Assembly (NCBI GenBank): GCA_910890315.1
Contig: CAJVGD010000027.1
Span: forward strand, 124,001 to 188,000
DNA: 64,000 nt
Origin: Serendipita indica DSM 11827
Taxonomy: Eukaryota; Basidiomycota; Agaricomycetes; Sebacinales; Serendipitaceae
Direction: 5' to 3'
Both the position numbers and the translations under genes were made by a program. Of the stretch, positions 21,408 to 34,518 are shown one piece after another. A model generated the notes under the pieces. It was not told where the DNA came from, made no database searches, and saw nothing but the letters and a program-made list of their open reading frames with translations. Position 1 is the first letter of the stretch, and every line of letters begins with the position of its first letter.

Positions 21408-23319
21408 ATGCCAGAGGAAGCAAGGGTAGAGACCTTGGAAGAGATAGGCAGACAAAGAAAAGTTCTCAACCAGATCAGGAACATCATCAATCGAAGGTTG
21501 GGAGATTTCGCGCCATCTAAACTTCTGGCCACTGACACGTGCTCGGTCGTTAGGGCTCAGCTCGAGCTAGAATAGTGAGTTTTCAGGTTGTTATCCCCGT
21601 GACTTACCGCTTCCAGCTGCCGCGGACTGAAATCAATCCTCGATGATTGTCGGTACATCTCTGAGCATAACACCTTGTATCCGCTATTGAAACCGATGAT
21701 CGACCAACTAAAATCAGGTTTGGGGATTATTTTGTCCAAGATATGATCTCTGAAGAGCTCAGAAATCGAGTGGAGAAAGGCCAAGAAGGTAGATAATCCA
21801 CCGACGGCAATGTACTTCAGAACGGTAGGCCCGCTCCTTGGAAGAAAGCAAATTGTGGCCAACTTTTCTCAGGAAGTAGAGAATGGCCATAGGTTAATCC
21901 GTGGGTGCCTAAATAGTTATATAGAGTTATCTCGCTGCGCACCCAACGAGTCCTTCGAGCCTCCCAAAATCGATTGCACACTCTGGAATCTCACACTTGA
22001 GGTAGCACAGCGGCTCGTAGATGGTATAATTTTCATCGCATATTTGACAGTCACTGACCCACGCAGATAGAGAGTATCGCAGCCAGTTACATGATCGAGA
22101 AATTTATGTAACTCGTTTCAGGACGTGGGCTCAATCCAATCTCTCTGTCGGTAATCTTGAGTATCACTTGAGGCTACTGACAATGATACGATCAGCCAAT
22201 GATCACGGCCCACCAAGATGATGTCGAAAACACATGCAAAATCATTCAACGTTTTATTTCCCAGTTCATGTATGTGCCAAAATATGCCTACGTGGAGGCG
22301 ACTATGGCTGAGAAAGTTTGGAGCGAAACCAGTTTAGAAATGCGCAGATTGGGGTCGCTCTGCGACAAAGAAACCTCTTCCGTTGACAAGTACACTCCAG
22401 CTGCAGTAATCCACAAACTCCAAGAGCAGGAACTTCACCGAACCATTACCCGCTCTCAGACGTATATCAATCCGTATGGTTACGCTCTTTCCGACATTTC
22501 AGTCTGTAATAGGTTCTTCCACCCTTGGATGGTTTCGACAAAGGAGCCTTTAGAACGTCATGAGCCGTTGAAGGAGGTTCTGCAGACCTCAGTAAGTGGT
22601 TTTGGCCACTGTAAAATGCTTGTTAAGATATTGGAAGCTTTCAAAATTGTTTGAACTCGAGCACACCGAGGTTCGACGGCTTTTCGACCAACATCAAACC
22701 GTCAAGGCCGATGCAAATCAAACCGACGACCTCCCAAACAGTCTGAAATCCTCATCATACATGACATCGACAGAGAGTCATCCCTCTTGGGTGTGCTTCA
22801 GGGAGATAGTTGGTCACCAATCCTATTTATTAAGTGGTCCGCTGATAACTAGCAGTTATTCTTTCTGGAAAGGGCGCCACTCATTAGACTGAGAGAGGAG
22901 ATGGCAGAGGAGCTATATGGGCAATGTAAGGCAGCGTAATCTTAGACTCCTCTCACAATACCCTCGCAGACTTTCCCAAGAACATACCACGGCGTAAATT
23001 ATCTGGGCTATTTTACGGAGATTCCCAGAATGGCTATGAACGGGCGAAATATAACATCAAGTTTATTGAGAAATATCTTGCAGAAGATGTCGTAGTGTTT
23101 GCCTGTGCAAGTAGCGATGGACCCAATCCAGTTGGCACTGGCAAGGTGCGGATATCTCAGGCGAAGGACTTCTGCTGGAGGAATCTACGAGAGAAATGGG
23201 ACTTTGAAAACTGGTGTCCCCTTCCGGATGGACAGAAGAACCCGCCGATACGACGGTTGACAGACAGAGACGACCTCCCGGTTCAAGAAGAGAGTTCAAC
23301 CGCGGAAAAAGGGAAATGA
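21408..23319 (+). CDS. Family X protein, copy 1 (unknown function)
   Basis: Start fixed by homology to two other copies. Exon 1 is 21408-21496 (89 bases, MPEEARVETLEEIGRQRKVL), exon 2 is 21554-21574 (21 bases), and exon 3 from 21617 gives LKSILDDC and NTLYPLLKPMIDQLK. Later parts include INPYGYALSDIS (about 22460), FPKNIPRRKLSGLFYGDSQN (about 22972) and a C-terminal motif FCWRNLREKWDFENW. No domain is recognised. It is hydrophilic, helix-rich, and lacks a signal peptide or membrane segment. The frame appears one base short at a run of four G (21722-21725). Inner exon borders are not resolved. The shared 5' exon plan and C-terminal motif are the evidence that this is one gene. Confidence 0.55.
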
Positions 23320-24010
23320 CCGATATCAGTTTGTATTGGACAAATGAATGTAGACAATTTCTGGTCCCGTCTCGCTCATCATCCATCACGCCTCGCCGAC
23401 CAGAGCGGTCCTGTTGAGATAAAGAAACGGGTCCCGGAATGAGTACCGACCCCACAAACAGCGATAGGACGTCCTGTCAAGCCGGGGCGATGCGGGTCAT
23501 GAGCTTGGTGAGGGGCCCGGTCCGGGAGATGAATGAATATGACCAGAGCGAATAAACGCGCATTAATGATATGTGTAATTTAGTTTCGACGTTTTCACGC
23601 GACAGATTGTCGACGTAGACGAGCTTGGCGGCCGGTCCGAATGCGCACGGGGGAAAACGATGAAGACGAAGCGGCTAGAACGCGATGGACTCGGGGTCTG
23701 GACGATTGCGAGGACTGTTAGGATTGAATGTGCTCGTGGGTGAATGAATGATCCGAGAGGGAATCACGGGGGGGAATACAGCGCCCCGCGAAGACGTTGG
23801 CCGGCGGTAGTTCTGACCAAACCGAGCATATGAGTATGGAGAGAGGATGGGGTTCTTTGATGTCTCATCGCTTCTGGGTGATCTATATGGGTAGCTATAA
23901 ATACAATGGAACCACAGAGGAGCGAAATCTCCACTCGCCTTGTGCCCCGCACGGACGACATCATCATCCAAGGATCCAGTAGGTAGAGAAACCCGGCGAC
24001 TGCGACAAAA
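23320..24010. other. Promoter region upstream of MFS transporter 1
   Basis: No gene supported. The right part includes a TATA-like element, listed separately. Confidence 0.5.
23896..23903 (+). promoter_or_regulatory. TATA-like element of MFS transporter 1
   Basis: TATAAATA lies 108 bases before the ATG at 24011, a usual distance for a fungal TATA box plus a short leader. Confidence 0.5.
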
Positions 24011-26149
24011 ATGGCATCAACAGCGTCTGCTGAAAAGTATCCCATCGACGAAAAGCCACAGGTCGAGGCATCTGAACAACGCGACGGGACGGGATCCATC
24101 GAATCTGGCGACCAGGCAGAGTGGCGACACGGCGTCGACGCTCAGCACGAACATCGCATTCTCAGAAAGTTGGATGTTCACTTGCTACCCTTTGTCTCTC
24201 TTCTCTACCTTCTTTCATTCCTGTACGTCGCCACCTGACCGCTAACTCGTCGATTGACTGACGAATTCTCAGGGATCGTTCGAATATTGGGAATGCGCGT
24301 GTTGCAGGCATGGCTACAGATCTACATCTCGTTGGTCTGCAGTACAATATCGCCGCAGCCGTCTTTTTCCTGCTTTATTGCGCGGCAGAAATTCCCAGGT
24401 GAGCGTGTTCTAGACGTCTACACGAGCAACGTATTCTTACTGCATATTTCCAGTAATATTCTCCTCAAGTTGCTGCGTCCATCGCGATGGAGTCAGTGTC
24501 CAAGTTGTGATCGACGGCAGTGGCTAACAGACTGCAGTTCCCTCGATTATGGTTTCGTGGGGAATTGTCATGGTATGCAGTCAGAATGATTCAGAATATT
24601 GTCTAATATCTTCTAGACGTTGATGTGTCTCGTCAATAGCTTTACCGGACTTGTCATGTGCGTCGACCTTTGACCTTGAAATCCATGTCTAATGCTTATG
24701 TACAGTGCTCGCATTTTCCTTGGTCTCACCGAAGCTGGTCTCTTCCCTGGAGTCACATTCTACCTCTCCCTCTGGTACAAACGATCAGAGCAGTCGAGGC
24801 GAGTTGCCATCTTCTTCTCCGCTGCGACAGTCGCTGGTACGTGCGCTTTCTATCTGCTACTGGACTCCTATTCATGGACGATATAGGTTCATTTGGTGGC
24901 ATTCTTGCATACGGAATCGAAAAACTCGATGGACGCGCTGGTCTCCACGGGTGGCAATGGATCGTCAGTACTCATGGATTGTCTACTTCCTGTTTCTGAC
25001 AGACATAGTTCCTCCTCGAAGGTATCCTGACCGTTCTCGTTGCCGTTGTCGCCTACTGGTACATGCACGACGTACGTATCTCTCTCTCTGCGCAGCTACT
25101 GAACCTGACCTGGTCCTCAGTACCCTTCCACTGCAACATTCCTGACTCAAAGTGAACGTGACTTTGTCGTCGAGCGCCTCAAGCACGACTCGACAGACCT
25201 CGCAACGCACTATGACAAAAAGTTTGTCTTCCAGGCGCTCACCGACTGGAAGTGCTGGATGCAAGTCGTCATCTACCTTGGGTACGACCCTTCTTTCTGC
25301 GCCCAAGGTGGATCATACTAACACCTCGGCAGCGTTCTCATCCCCGTCTATGCCTTTTCGCTCTTCATCCCAACCGTACGTTCATCTCTTCTCACGTCAC
25401 CCATTCTCATCCCTCCTAGATTATCAACGAACTTGGCTACCGCGCATCCGACGCCCAACTCCTCTCGACGCCACCGTATATCGCCGGCTGCTTCTTCACT
25501 GTCCTCATCGGCATCTACTCTGACAAACTCAAACTCCGAGGCCCAATCGTCATCGGATGCGCTACCGTCGCTATTATCGGATACGCCATCCTCTACGCTA
25601 CCCCGCATACTCGTCCTGGGCAAAGCTACGCTGGTACGGTCATCGCTGCCTGTGGTGTCTTCCCTAGTATTGCCGTCGTGCTGGCCTGGACGGGAGGAAA
25701 TGCCGGTGGAGATATCAAGCGTGGTGTCTCGCTTGCCATGACGATTGGAATTGCGAATCTTGGAGGGTGAGTTGGATTGCACCCTTTTCTAGACAATTCC
25801 TCACTCATGTCTAGTATTTGCTCGTCGTTTATCTATCGTTCAAAGGACGCTCCTCGCTTCTACATTGGACACGGAACCGTCATTGGATGCTTGCTCCTTG
25901 CGTACGTCATCTCTGTACCCGTCGTGACTCCGACTCTAACGCCTCGTCAGCATCATCTCCTCTTCGGTCGCCATGTTTACCTATCACCGACTCAATAAGC
26001 AAAAGGAGGAACAATGCCTCCGCGAGGGCATTGACCATTCGCATGCACCCAAGTTCCGCGACATGGGTGACGCTAGTCCACTCTTCCGGTACGTCTCTCG
26101 TCGTCCTAGTTTATACTTGACTGACGACTGGGATAGTTATACAATCTAG
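24011..26149 (+). CDS. MFS transporter, anion:cation symporter (Dal5/Tna1-like) family
   Basis: Predicted 503 residues from fourteen exons (the last only 13 bases), closing in frame with no breaks. After a hydrophilic N-terminus come RILRKLDVHLLPFVSLLYLL and DRSNIGNARVAGM, the signature of this family, then RIFLGLTEAGLFPGVTFYLS and WYKRSEQSRRVAIFFSAATV. The later half has LIPVYAFSLFIPTIINELGY and TWTGGNAGGDIKRG-like loops. About twelve membrane helices can be counted. Family knowledge: these plasma-membrane symporters take up organic anions such as allantoate, nicotinate, pantothenate or biotin precursors. The substrate cannot be chosen from sequence alone. Confidence 0.92.
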
Positions 26150-26337
26150 ACAAAAGGGAATGGAATGTATGATACGCGGATAAACAAAGTTGTAAATTAC
26201 ATGCCCAAATGTCATAGCGTGATGAAGAAGTAGAAATCTAGGTACATATGAAACCCCTTGACCACAGCGAAGTGGAGGGAAGGGTCTTAGAGGCCCTTAC
26301 CAGGCACATTAATTGGGATTTCTGCACGATTTCTACC

Positions 26338-28307
26338 TCAAGGCCATGGCTTAAGTCCGTCACGTGAGTCGTATGAACGGCCAGCCTCTACATTCTCCGT
26401 CATATGTGCGAAGAGCACATCCCAACCTCGTTTTTCGCGATGCCTAAATAAACCATGTTCTAAGACGTCCCATTTGCGAGTAAGGTCCTGCCAACAGAAT
26501 GTATTTTCCTGCGATCGTGATTCAGCTGAGAGATTGAAGCAGAAAAGCTTACCATTCCAATGCAGATATGCGCTGCGAGTTTCTGTGGTAAATATGCATA
26601 TACACAGACAGGCCATTTCCTGTAAACGACCTCGTATTTGTCGAATGTTAACTTGTTGCCATCAATTCCAAGCATTCTATGAAAATCCTTGCTGGATATG
26701 CTTCGGCTGTTGTCTATCCGGAATTGAGTATGAAGGCGAATCCAGTCTCCCTCTCACAATTTTTACGTAGTTGCTCGGCGATGTCGATGTTTAAAAGCAG
26801 TAAAGGCGAAAATGCGAAAAGGAGCATCTACCAAACGTCATTCTCCTTGCCCTGAGAGCTTTGGGCCTAGAACGTACCACAACTTGAAAGCAGACTAGTC
26901 GTTCTCTCTCCATCTTTTCTTCTTCCGTGATCCAATTTTCGTGCTCGGTACTCCTAAGCGCATCTCGAACTGTTTGGTATGCCTGACTTGTCGCCTCCCA
27001 GTGATATAACAGTGAAATCTCCTTTTATTAGCGACAAGTCGGTACGATGGGTATACGTACTGGAGTGTATGTGACGTCTCTGAACCGCGACTCGCTATTT
27101 GGCTTTAGGAAGTACTGGTCAATAATCTCTACACTTTCGAGTTGATCCTCAAAAGTGCCTATTGATACTTCGCGAAAGACTTCTCCATACGGATTCGTGT
27201 AAATGGGCTCCATGACTACCTCTTGGTCCAACTCTGCGGCCTTAAGGTTATCGATTACTGCAAAAGGCCGGGTTCTGTCCACAGATGCAACTTCGTTCTT
27301 GCAAATTGACGTAGTCCTACTTATTTCCGTACCTATGGCACTTGATCTGAGTCAGGAAAGCCTCCAACACCACCAGAATCATTTAAATACATCATCTGTG
27401 TTGTCGCCCTCTCAACCAGGGTGAACGTGCTTTCAAGAAGCTCTTGATGCGCGGTGACCATCGCCTACGCCAAACCATAAGCGAGTCGTATTGAATGATG
27501 GAGGGACAACATTAAGATCGTGTTGAACCCAGGCTTCGTACTCTGCTATATTTCTTCGATGCCTTCCTATGGCTCGGCGGAATTCCATATCTGGGGAATT
27601 GGAAACTACCTTGAAGGCTACAGTACACTCACCCAACTTCATGTGCTCAATTTCAGCCGATCCCATCTCCGCAAGAGTACATGAGTTGGGAAGCCTCCTC
27701 TCGGCGCTGGCGGATTGTAAATTCGAATAGACTTTGTGACTTTCTTTGCATTTTTGCAATCGCTTGTATCCATCTTCAGCACAAGTCTGAGTCACATGAG
27801 CGCTGGATGTACGTTGTTGGAACAGGACACCGACCAACATCCATAGATACCTTAGCTGACTTGTATTTTTCGACCTATGTCCTTGTATCGTGTTCCAGTG
27901 TTCGTCAAGTTGGTGCGCCGCCTCAAAAATAGACGCCCGGCATCTTTTTCGTATGTCAATCTCTGCAACGTAAATCACTACTTAGAACCTGAATGCAGCG
28001 TATCTACCGTGGATCATCTGATCAACCAGCGGTTTCAAAAGGGGATAAGCCGATTGCTCCTGGTTCAAACGTAGGCAATCGTTGACGATAGATTGTAAAC
28101 CATCAATACTGAAAAGCGGTTACTTGAAGGTTCTAGCATTTCACGGACATACTATGTTCCTTCGAGTCTCGCTCTGTCCGGTGTGAGAGATCTATGCAGA
28201 AGCGTATGTACATACGCAGATACTCACCTGCGTCTGACAACGTTTGTGACCATAGTCAGCACCGAATGTTGCTCGTTCATCTCACTTATTGCTGGTATCT
28301 CTGGCAT
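26338..28307 (-). CDS. Family X protein, copy 3 (unknown function)
   Basis: Minus-strand copy. Exon 1 (28307-28228, 80 bases) begins MPEIPAISEMNEQHSVLTMV and ends on the same split Arg codon as the other copies. Exon 2 is 39 bases instead of 21, and exon 3 gives DGLQSIVNDC and SAYPLLKPLVDQM. Downstream are IYTNPYGEVFREVSIG (about 27150-27200) and a C-terminal motif FCWQDLTRKWDVLEHGLF before the stop at 26338. Inner exon borders are uncertain. It is the only one of the three copies on the minus strand. It lies 171 bases downstream of the thioesterase stop and shares its strand. Confidence 0.55.
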
Positions 28308-28478
28308 CTTAGGAGAGGTGGGAATCAGGAAGAAGTACTGGTCGGCGCTTTCCGCTTCCGCTCTCGGGTATGCGGCCAACCGTTGAACTTTTCTATAGCC
28401 AGAGAGTAGAGATGACTGAATAAAAGGAAAGACCGTCAGAAGTTGATATTTTGATGTCATAGTGCTTTAGCAGGGGTG

Positions 28479-29112
28479 CTACAGTCGCGCTTCCTGCCGA
28501 CTCGGCTGAACAACCAGTCGGTCCAATGCTGCTCGTAAGCTCTCCGGCAGCTGCTTGAGTGACTTTCTCTTCTCCTTGTCCACAAAGACGTGGGTAAACC
28601 CTCCTACGACGGCGACCGTCTGCTCGTCTAGACTATCCGCCCAGACTTCCGCATCCCTCGGATCTATTACTAGGTTTGAAGTCCTGTCGAATCCAGAGGC
28701 GGCAGCTTTGAGCGGTCCGAAGATGCCAACTTCGTATTGTACGCTACTTTGGCCAATCTTTACCACCTTCATGGCCAATAAGAGTCGATTTGGGAATCCG
28801 AGGGATCGGAAAAAAGCGGCGTGAGATTCTACGACGAGTCCAATGGGACTCTCGCCTCGTTTGCCCTCCCGCACCGGTGACGGATCGATTCCGGCGTGTT
28901 CGACGAGGTATTTGTTGATAACAGTGTCGAAGAGAAAGTTGTAGACCGAGTTGTTCAGGTGGCTATACTGGTCGTTGTCGTTCCTGCAGGAAAACTGCTT
29001 CAGAACCCTACGGAGGTCTGATATTATTCCAAACGAACCAGTTTGTTTGGTATACGACAAAATATCGATAGTCCTGAATCCTCCTGCTCGCGAGTGCCTT
29101 TGAGGCTGACAT
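28479..29112 (-). CDS. Hotdog-fold acyl-CoA thioesterase-like protein
   Basis: Two exons (29112-29039 and 28983-28479) give a 192-residue protein in frame. The first exon MSASKALASRRIQDYRYFVV joins to NDNDQYSHLNNSVYNFLFD. The D-x-D...H-x-N-N...Y pattern is that of 4-hydroxybenzoyl-CoA-type thioesterases, where the Asp activates water for thioester hydrolysis. The rest (GLVVESHAAFFRSL, VKIGQSSVQYEVGIF) fits the single hotdog beta sheet. Length is normal for the family. The acyl substrate is unknown. The N-terminus is basic and could be a weak mitochondrial signal. Confidence 0.88.
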
Positions 29113-30488
29113 GTTGCACGCGACGATACGTCGTCTGTGGCGCCAAGTGGACCAGGATGTTTATGGGAAATGTCTTATATACGCAGTGTCAAAAGCTATT
29201 GCAGCCGCGGGGTCGACCGGCTAATGGCTCGCCGGTGCATGGGTTCAAGTCACGCAACCACCGGATTCGCCGATATTTGCACAAGTCGTCGTACGCAGCT
29301 AGACAGCTACTTGTTCCAACACAATCAAGTGCACAGCTTTGTTCGATGAAATTGACGGGGAGGTGCGCCCCAAGCGGAAGAGGGCCTGAATCTCTGGAGC
29401 TCTGTGGTGCTCATGGTAGATGTCCACTGACAGCCGAGGATCTTTGCGCAGAGTCTGAGAGTATTCCTTCTCCAGCGTGTTTGAATCCCGGGTTACGCCA
29501 GGCTCAACCCCGTTCAAACTCTCCCAAGCAGCGATGGCTGTCTTGCCGCATGATTCGGTCCCTCGCCTCGTTCCTTCTTTGATTGCTCCGTGACGTGCAT
29601 CCCTTTGATATCTAATTTCTCGAGCATGATTGAGCCTTGGACGAAATTAGGGCAGCAGCACAGATTCTCTAAGGTTCGAGGATTCCTCGCCACGCACCTC
29701 GAAGCCATACCCGCGACATCTCGATTCCGCACTATACCTATCTCATTATTCCTCTTCTTACGGTCTTCATAGTATGTACCCTCGTGACGAAGGCAGTAGC
29801 ACACGCCTAAGCCCTCCTTGCTTTCTCATCGCTTTTCCCCGTTCCAATGTTTATCCCTTTAATATACGATGATATGTACAACGATCAACTAGAGAAGAGC
29901 TCTTGTATTACTTCTTAATCTACACCCTCCATCAATATAACAAGGGTCTAGACTGGTGAATCTGCTCGCCCCCGCCAAATAGCACTTACTTGGTCTCACA
30001 AAGCCCTCGTACGGATAAGCTCCAATCGTGAACCTAGCATCTGTGGAAGGATTGGTTCATCTTACAGGTCAGAACCCGGCCGACCACGCTGGATTACCTT
30101 AACGGATGTACATAGAAAGTGTAACGCATTAGAAGAAGAAGAGGGACGCTATAGTCTAGTGGCCTAAGGCTAATTCAGTCCGAATCCGGCTTGTTCCATT
30201 TTGCCACGAAGCTGCTCGTCATTGAATACGGCCTCCATGACACTGATTGTCCTCTCGGGCCTCCCTGTCAAACGGATTTCAACACATCTAAACATTTCGA
30301 TAAAATTTTGTTAATATATGAATCGCCCTCTTTTTTCGGTCGACATGAGTGCATGGCTCAGCATGCGCCACACATTGGAAATGCTGAAACTGGGTTGGCC
30401 ATTTCTGTCATAGCGGCCTAACGATCTCCTTCACTCGATGCGTCTTGGTGTTATTACGACTTGCCGCTCCCTACGTCTGGACAGTCAT
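29113..30488. other. Spacer between thioesterase and seven-helix gene 1
   Basis: About 1.4 kb with no gene I can support. The last 150 bases before 30489 resemble the sequence before seven-helix gene 2 (about 32330-32449), so the promoter was duplicated with the gene. Confidence 0.55.
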
Positions 30489-32231
30489 ATGGGTGTCCCT
30501 CTAGCGGATAGCGTGCGGTATCCGATTGGAAAGGAGGAAGCTCTACGCTGCCTCTCAGTTACTTTGGGTCTCGTCGGTGAGTGGCCATCACTCAGATATG
30601 GTCTCTCGTTCAATTCAGTTGACGGGAATAGGCACGACGGTCCTCGGATACTGTTTCGCTGGACGCTCCTACAATGTACGCTTTACAATAAGCGGCCTAA
30701 GGCGGATCAGCATGACAAAGTGTCTCCTCCTCTTACTTTTCCTCGATTCGTAAGTCAACAAACGTGCCGCGATGCTCATATTCTCACCTTCCTAGGTGGC
30801 TCTTCGTCTTTATCGGTGCGGTCATTTCCCATCTCGGTGTTTTGGCCTCACACTCTGACAGCCGCGGTCCTCGTCAATGGCATTGGTCTCTCCCTTAACG
30901 CGAGCGCATGCACAATGGGTATCGTCTTGTGCATTGTATTCTACTGTGCGTCCAAGCTCTTTATATACCTCTTTCTCCGTACGTTGCTTCATTCGAATAC
31001 CGTCTTGGCTACTTACCCGTCCATGGCAGTCGAAAAGATTTACGTCGTCTGGCCACACAAGAGCAGCCGTTTCTCGTCTAGAGCGTATCGAGTAGGCCTC
31101 ACTGGTGTCGTTGCGCTGGTTATCATCTTTGTCAGTATGATTACAGGCCGGATCACGTTTATCCGCGAGGACGGGCAATGTGTTATCGGACTTCACAGAC
31201 TAGCATCGATCACATCGCTTTTGATGGATCTCTTTGCCAACATCTTATTGACTTCCATGTTTCTCTGGCCCCTATGGAGGTCCAACTTACTCTCGCCCAA
31301 CATCAAGAGGGTCGCGACGAGAACATTGGTGTGAGTGGTCCATCTGAGTTTCAAGAACCAGGCCTCATTATCCTATAGGTCATCCATGGTGTCGCTAACC
31401 TTCTCAGTCGCCAATATGGCAGTCCTGATTGCCCTCAAGGGACACGAGTTGGCGGTACGCCTGTTGTGTTACCCACCAACTTGCTACTAAGACGTCATTC
31501 CTCAGTTTATTTGCCTTGCCTTTTGCTCAACAGATGTTGTCGTCAATGCCGTCTCACTTTATTGGCTCACCCATCCTCACGCCTCCGCCGACTGTCCCCA
31601 AGTCGACCCACCGAATCGAATCAGGTCACCAATGGAGCTTACACGGACTACTCGCACCGAAGTCGGGTCTAACCCTGAAAGTAGTTCTAGAACTCGCAGC
31701 GTGACCGTTGCGTCTGCCAAGACGGTCAAAGGAGAAGAAGAAGACAGGGTTATCCCCCCCATTGTATCTCTACATACTGACAGCTGCAAGACATGTATAC
31801 ACGAAGAGACCAACTCGCGCGCATTTTTTTCAACTCTGGGCCACCATGATGATCCTAATCAAGGACGACAAACCATGCCCTTTACCTCTCTTCCGGCTGT
31901 ACCATGTAGTTCCTCACCTACTCCTGACCAGAAGCGGCACTCTGTCGGCGTATTCATTGAGCCACCAGCAAATGAAGATCAACCCTCATTCTTTGGACGA
32001 CTTTTCGGACGTGATAAAGGTCAGGACGGTGACCATCCAGCGGCAAGCGAGTCAGTTGGGAGGGTCTCGCTCCCGAGTGCTGGTCGGACAAGCTTTAGCA
32101 CGCGTGCGGCAATGGACTCGACGAGACAAAAGCGGAGTGATCGACGAGTAGCAGAAGAACTCAGTATACAAGTCACCGTGGACACGACGACGTATATGGA
32201 AGAAGAGAGGCGTGTGGGGTATACGGTCTGA
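30489..32231 (+). CDS. Seven-helix membrane protein, copy 1
   Basis: Predicted 481 residues from seven exons (30489-30576, 30632-30749, 30796-30815, 30862-30978, 31030-31330, 31379-31454, 31506-32231), in frame throughout. Seven hydrophobic segments are seen, for example VLGYCFAGRSYN, CIVFYCASKLFIYLFL, VVALVIIFVSMITGR and LLTSMFLWPLWRSNLL. A hydrophilic tail of about 200 residues follows, with conserved patches such as KRHSVGVFIEPPANEDQPSF and AGRTSFSTRAAMDSTRQKRS. The conserved loop REDGQCVIGL follows helix 4. The layout is receptor-like (seven helices plus long C-terminal tail), but I recognise no named GPCR class. It forms a tandem pair with the next gene. Confidence 0.82.
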
Positions 32232-32449
32232 AGCATCATCCTTATTTTACTTCCCCTTGCTTTCGCTTTACATTCTTGTAGTATTCATATCCTTGTACAA
32301 GATGCCATGAATATCGTCGGGTTCGACCTGCGCACATGGCTTGGCATGTGCCACATTGGAAATGCCGAGATGAGGCTGGTCATCTCTGTCACAAATCGGC
32401 CTAATGTTGGTGCGGGTTACGACTTGCCGCTCCCCACGTCTGGACAGTC

Positions 32450-34209
32450 ATGGGCGTCTCTCCAGCGGAAAGCGTGCGGTATCCGATTGGAATGGAGGAA
32501 GCTCTACGCTCCCTCTCGGTTACTTTGGGTCTTGTCGGTGAGTGCTCGTCGCCCGAGTAGGCCGTTTGTTCAGTTTGGTCGACTGGAAATAGGCACGACG
32601 GTCCTCGGATACTGTTTCGCTGGACGCTCCTACAATGTACGCTTTACACTAAGCGGCATGAGAGCGATCAACGTGACAAAGTGGCTGCTCCTCTTACTTT
32701 TCCTTGATTCGTAAGTCGACAAATGTGTGGCCATGCTCATATTCTGATAATTCTAGGTGGCTATTTGTCTTTATCTGTGCGTTTTATGATCCTATTGGTA
32801 TTCCAGCCTCAATACTGCGACAGCCGCAGTCCTCGTCAACGGCATTGGCCTCTCCCTCAGCGCTGGTGCATGTACGATGGGTATCGTCTCATGCATTGTA
32901 TTCTACTGCGCCTCCAAGCTCTTTATCTACCTCTTTCTCCGTACGACATCCTGTTTGACTCCCGCCCCCACCACTGACCTCAGTCGCAGTGGAAAAAGTT
33001 TACATCGTCTGGCCGCACAAGGGTCGCCGTTTCTCGTCTACAGCGTATCGAGTAGGCTTCACCGGCGTCGCTGCAGTCGTAATCATCTTTGTCAGTATGA
33101 TTACAGGCCGGATCGCTTTTATCCGCGAGGATGGGCAATGCGTTATTGGGCTTCACAGGCCAGCCTCGCTCACAGCGCTCTTGATGGATCTCTTTGTCAA
33201 CATTTTGTTAACTGCCATGTTCCTTTGGCCTCTGTGGAGGTCCAACTTGCTCTCGCCCCCTATCAAGAGGGTCGCGACGAGGACGCTGGTGTCAGTGACC
33301 GGTGTCAGTTTCAAAATAGTCGCCTCAATATTGTATAGGTCATCCATGGTATCGCTAACCGTCTCCGTCGTCAATCTAGCTGTCCTCACTGCTCTCAAGG
33401 GACACGAGCTAGCGGTATGTGGTTTCCTGTTCTTACCGATCTGTTACTAAGATGAGATTCCTTAGTTTATTTGCCTGGCATCCTGCTCTACAGATGTCGT
33501 CGTCAATGCCGTCTCACTCTACTGGCTCACTCGTCCTCAGTCATCCACCAATTCATCTTCTGTTGGCCAGCGGAGCCCAATCACACCTCCAGTCGAGTTT
33601 ACGCGCGTTACTCGAACCGAAGTCAGGTCCAAGCCAGACACCCGTTCGAAGACCCGGAGCGTGACCTTTGCGCCTGCCAAAGGGCTCGCAAAGGAAGACG
33701 AAACGACTGGCCCCTCGACCACATCTCTATGTAACGACACCTCCAAGATGTATAATCACGAAGAGACCGACTCGCGTCCATTCTTTTCGACCTTGGGCCA
33801 CTACGATGATCCTAATCAAACTCGACAGACCATACCCTTTACCTCCCTTCCAGCTGTACTATACGTCTCATCACCCACTTCCAACCAGAAGCGGCACTCT
33901 GTGGGCGTATTCATCGAACCTCCGACAAACGAGGGCCAAACCTCGTTCTTTGGACGACTTCTCGGGCGTGATACCAGTCTTGATGACCAAAACTCTGCAA
34001 CAAGTGACTCGGTTGGAAAGGTTTCGCGGGTCTCGCTCTCGAGTGCTGGTCGGACAAGCTTTAGTACACGTGCGGCGATGGACTCGACGAGGCACAAGCG
34101 GAGCGACCGACGAGCAGCAGGGGATCTCAGCGTGCAGGTTACAGTGAATACGACGACGTATATGGAAGAAGAGGCGAATGAAGAGATGTGTGTGGGATAT
34201 GCGATCTGA
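32450..34209 (+). CDS. Seven-helix membrane protein, copy 2
   Basis: About 487 residues from seven exons (32450-32537, 32593-32710, 32757-32776, 32824-32940, 32990-33290, 33339-33414, 33466-34209). Exons 1 to 6 equal those of copy 1 in length, and the frame closes. It starts MGVSPAESVRYPIGMEEALR; copy 1 has MGVPLADSVRYPIGKEEALR. The helices and the REDGQCVIGL loop are nearly identical to copy 1. The tail keeps the KRHSVGVFIEPP and AGRTSFSTRAAMDSTR patches but differs elsewhere. The exon 5 acceptor was set by comparison with copies 1, 3 and 4. The 3' flank of copy 1 and the 5' flank of this gene are only about 220 bases apart. Confidence 0.82.
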
Positions 34210-34518
34210 GGGTGTCTCCTCTGAATTATTTGCTTTCTATTGCTTTATCTTTACATCCATGTAGCATTCATTCCATTGTACAAGATGGCTTTCGCTGGCC
34301 GACCGACCGGGCTTATCGTAGCGCCACGGCCACCGCATTTCTTGACCTGACCGCCACTATCCATTGTCTTTGAGCCAACCAACGAATCTTCCAACAGCTC
34401 AGTACTGGCACTTTTGCGCTCTAGGCGCCCATTTTCGCACGCCGAGAACTCAAGCGACTGGGATCTTCATGCGCTTCGACACATCCACGACACCCGACTC
34501 TGTATATAGCACGTTATA
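34210..34518. other. Intergenic, seven-helix gene 2 / MFS transporter 2
   Basis: A spacer of about 310 bases between two plus-strand genes. A TATATA stretch at 34503-34508 sits too close to the ATG at 34519 to be a normal TATA box. Confidence 0.4.

Noticed and set aside
29200-29270. GGGTTCAAGTC after a GC-rich stretch, like a tRNA end
   Set aside because: No A box and no cloverleaf can be drawn.
30145-30200. tRNA-like stretch with an A-box-like TAGTCTAGTGG and a pairing D-arm
   Set aside because: No 5-bp anticodon stem with a 7-base loop, no good B box and no acceptor pairing.
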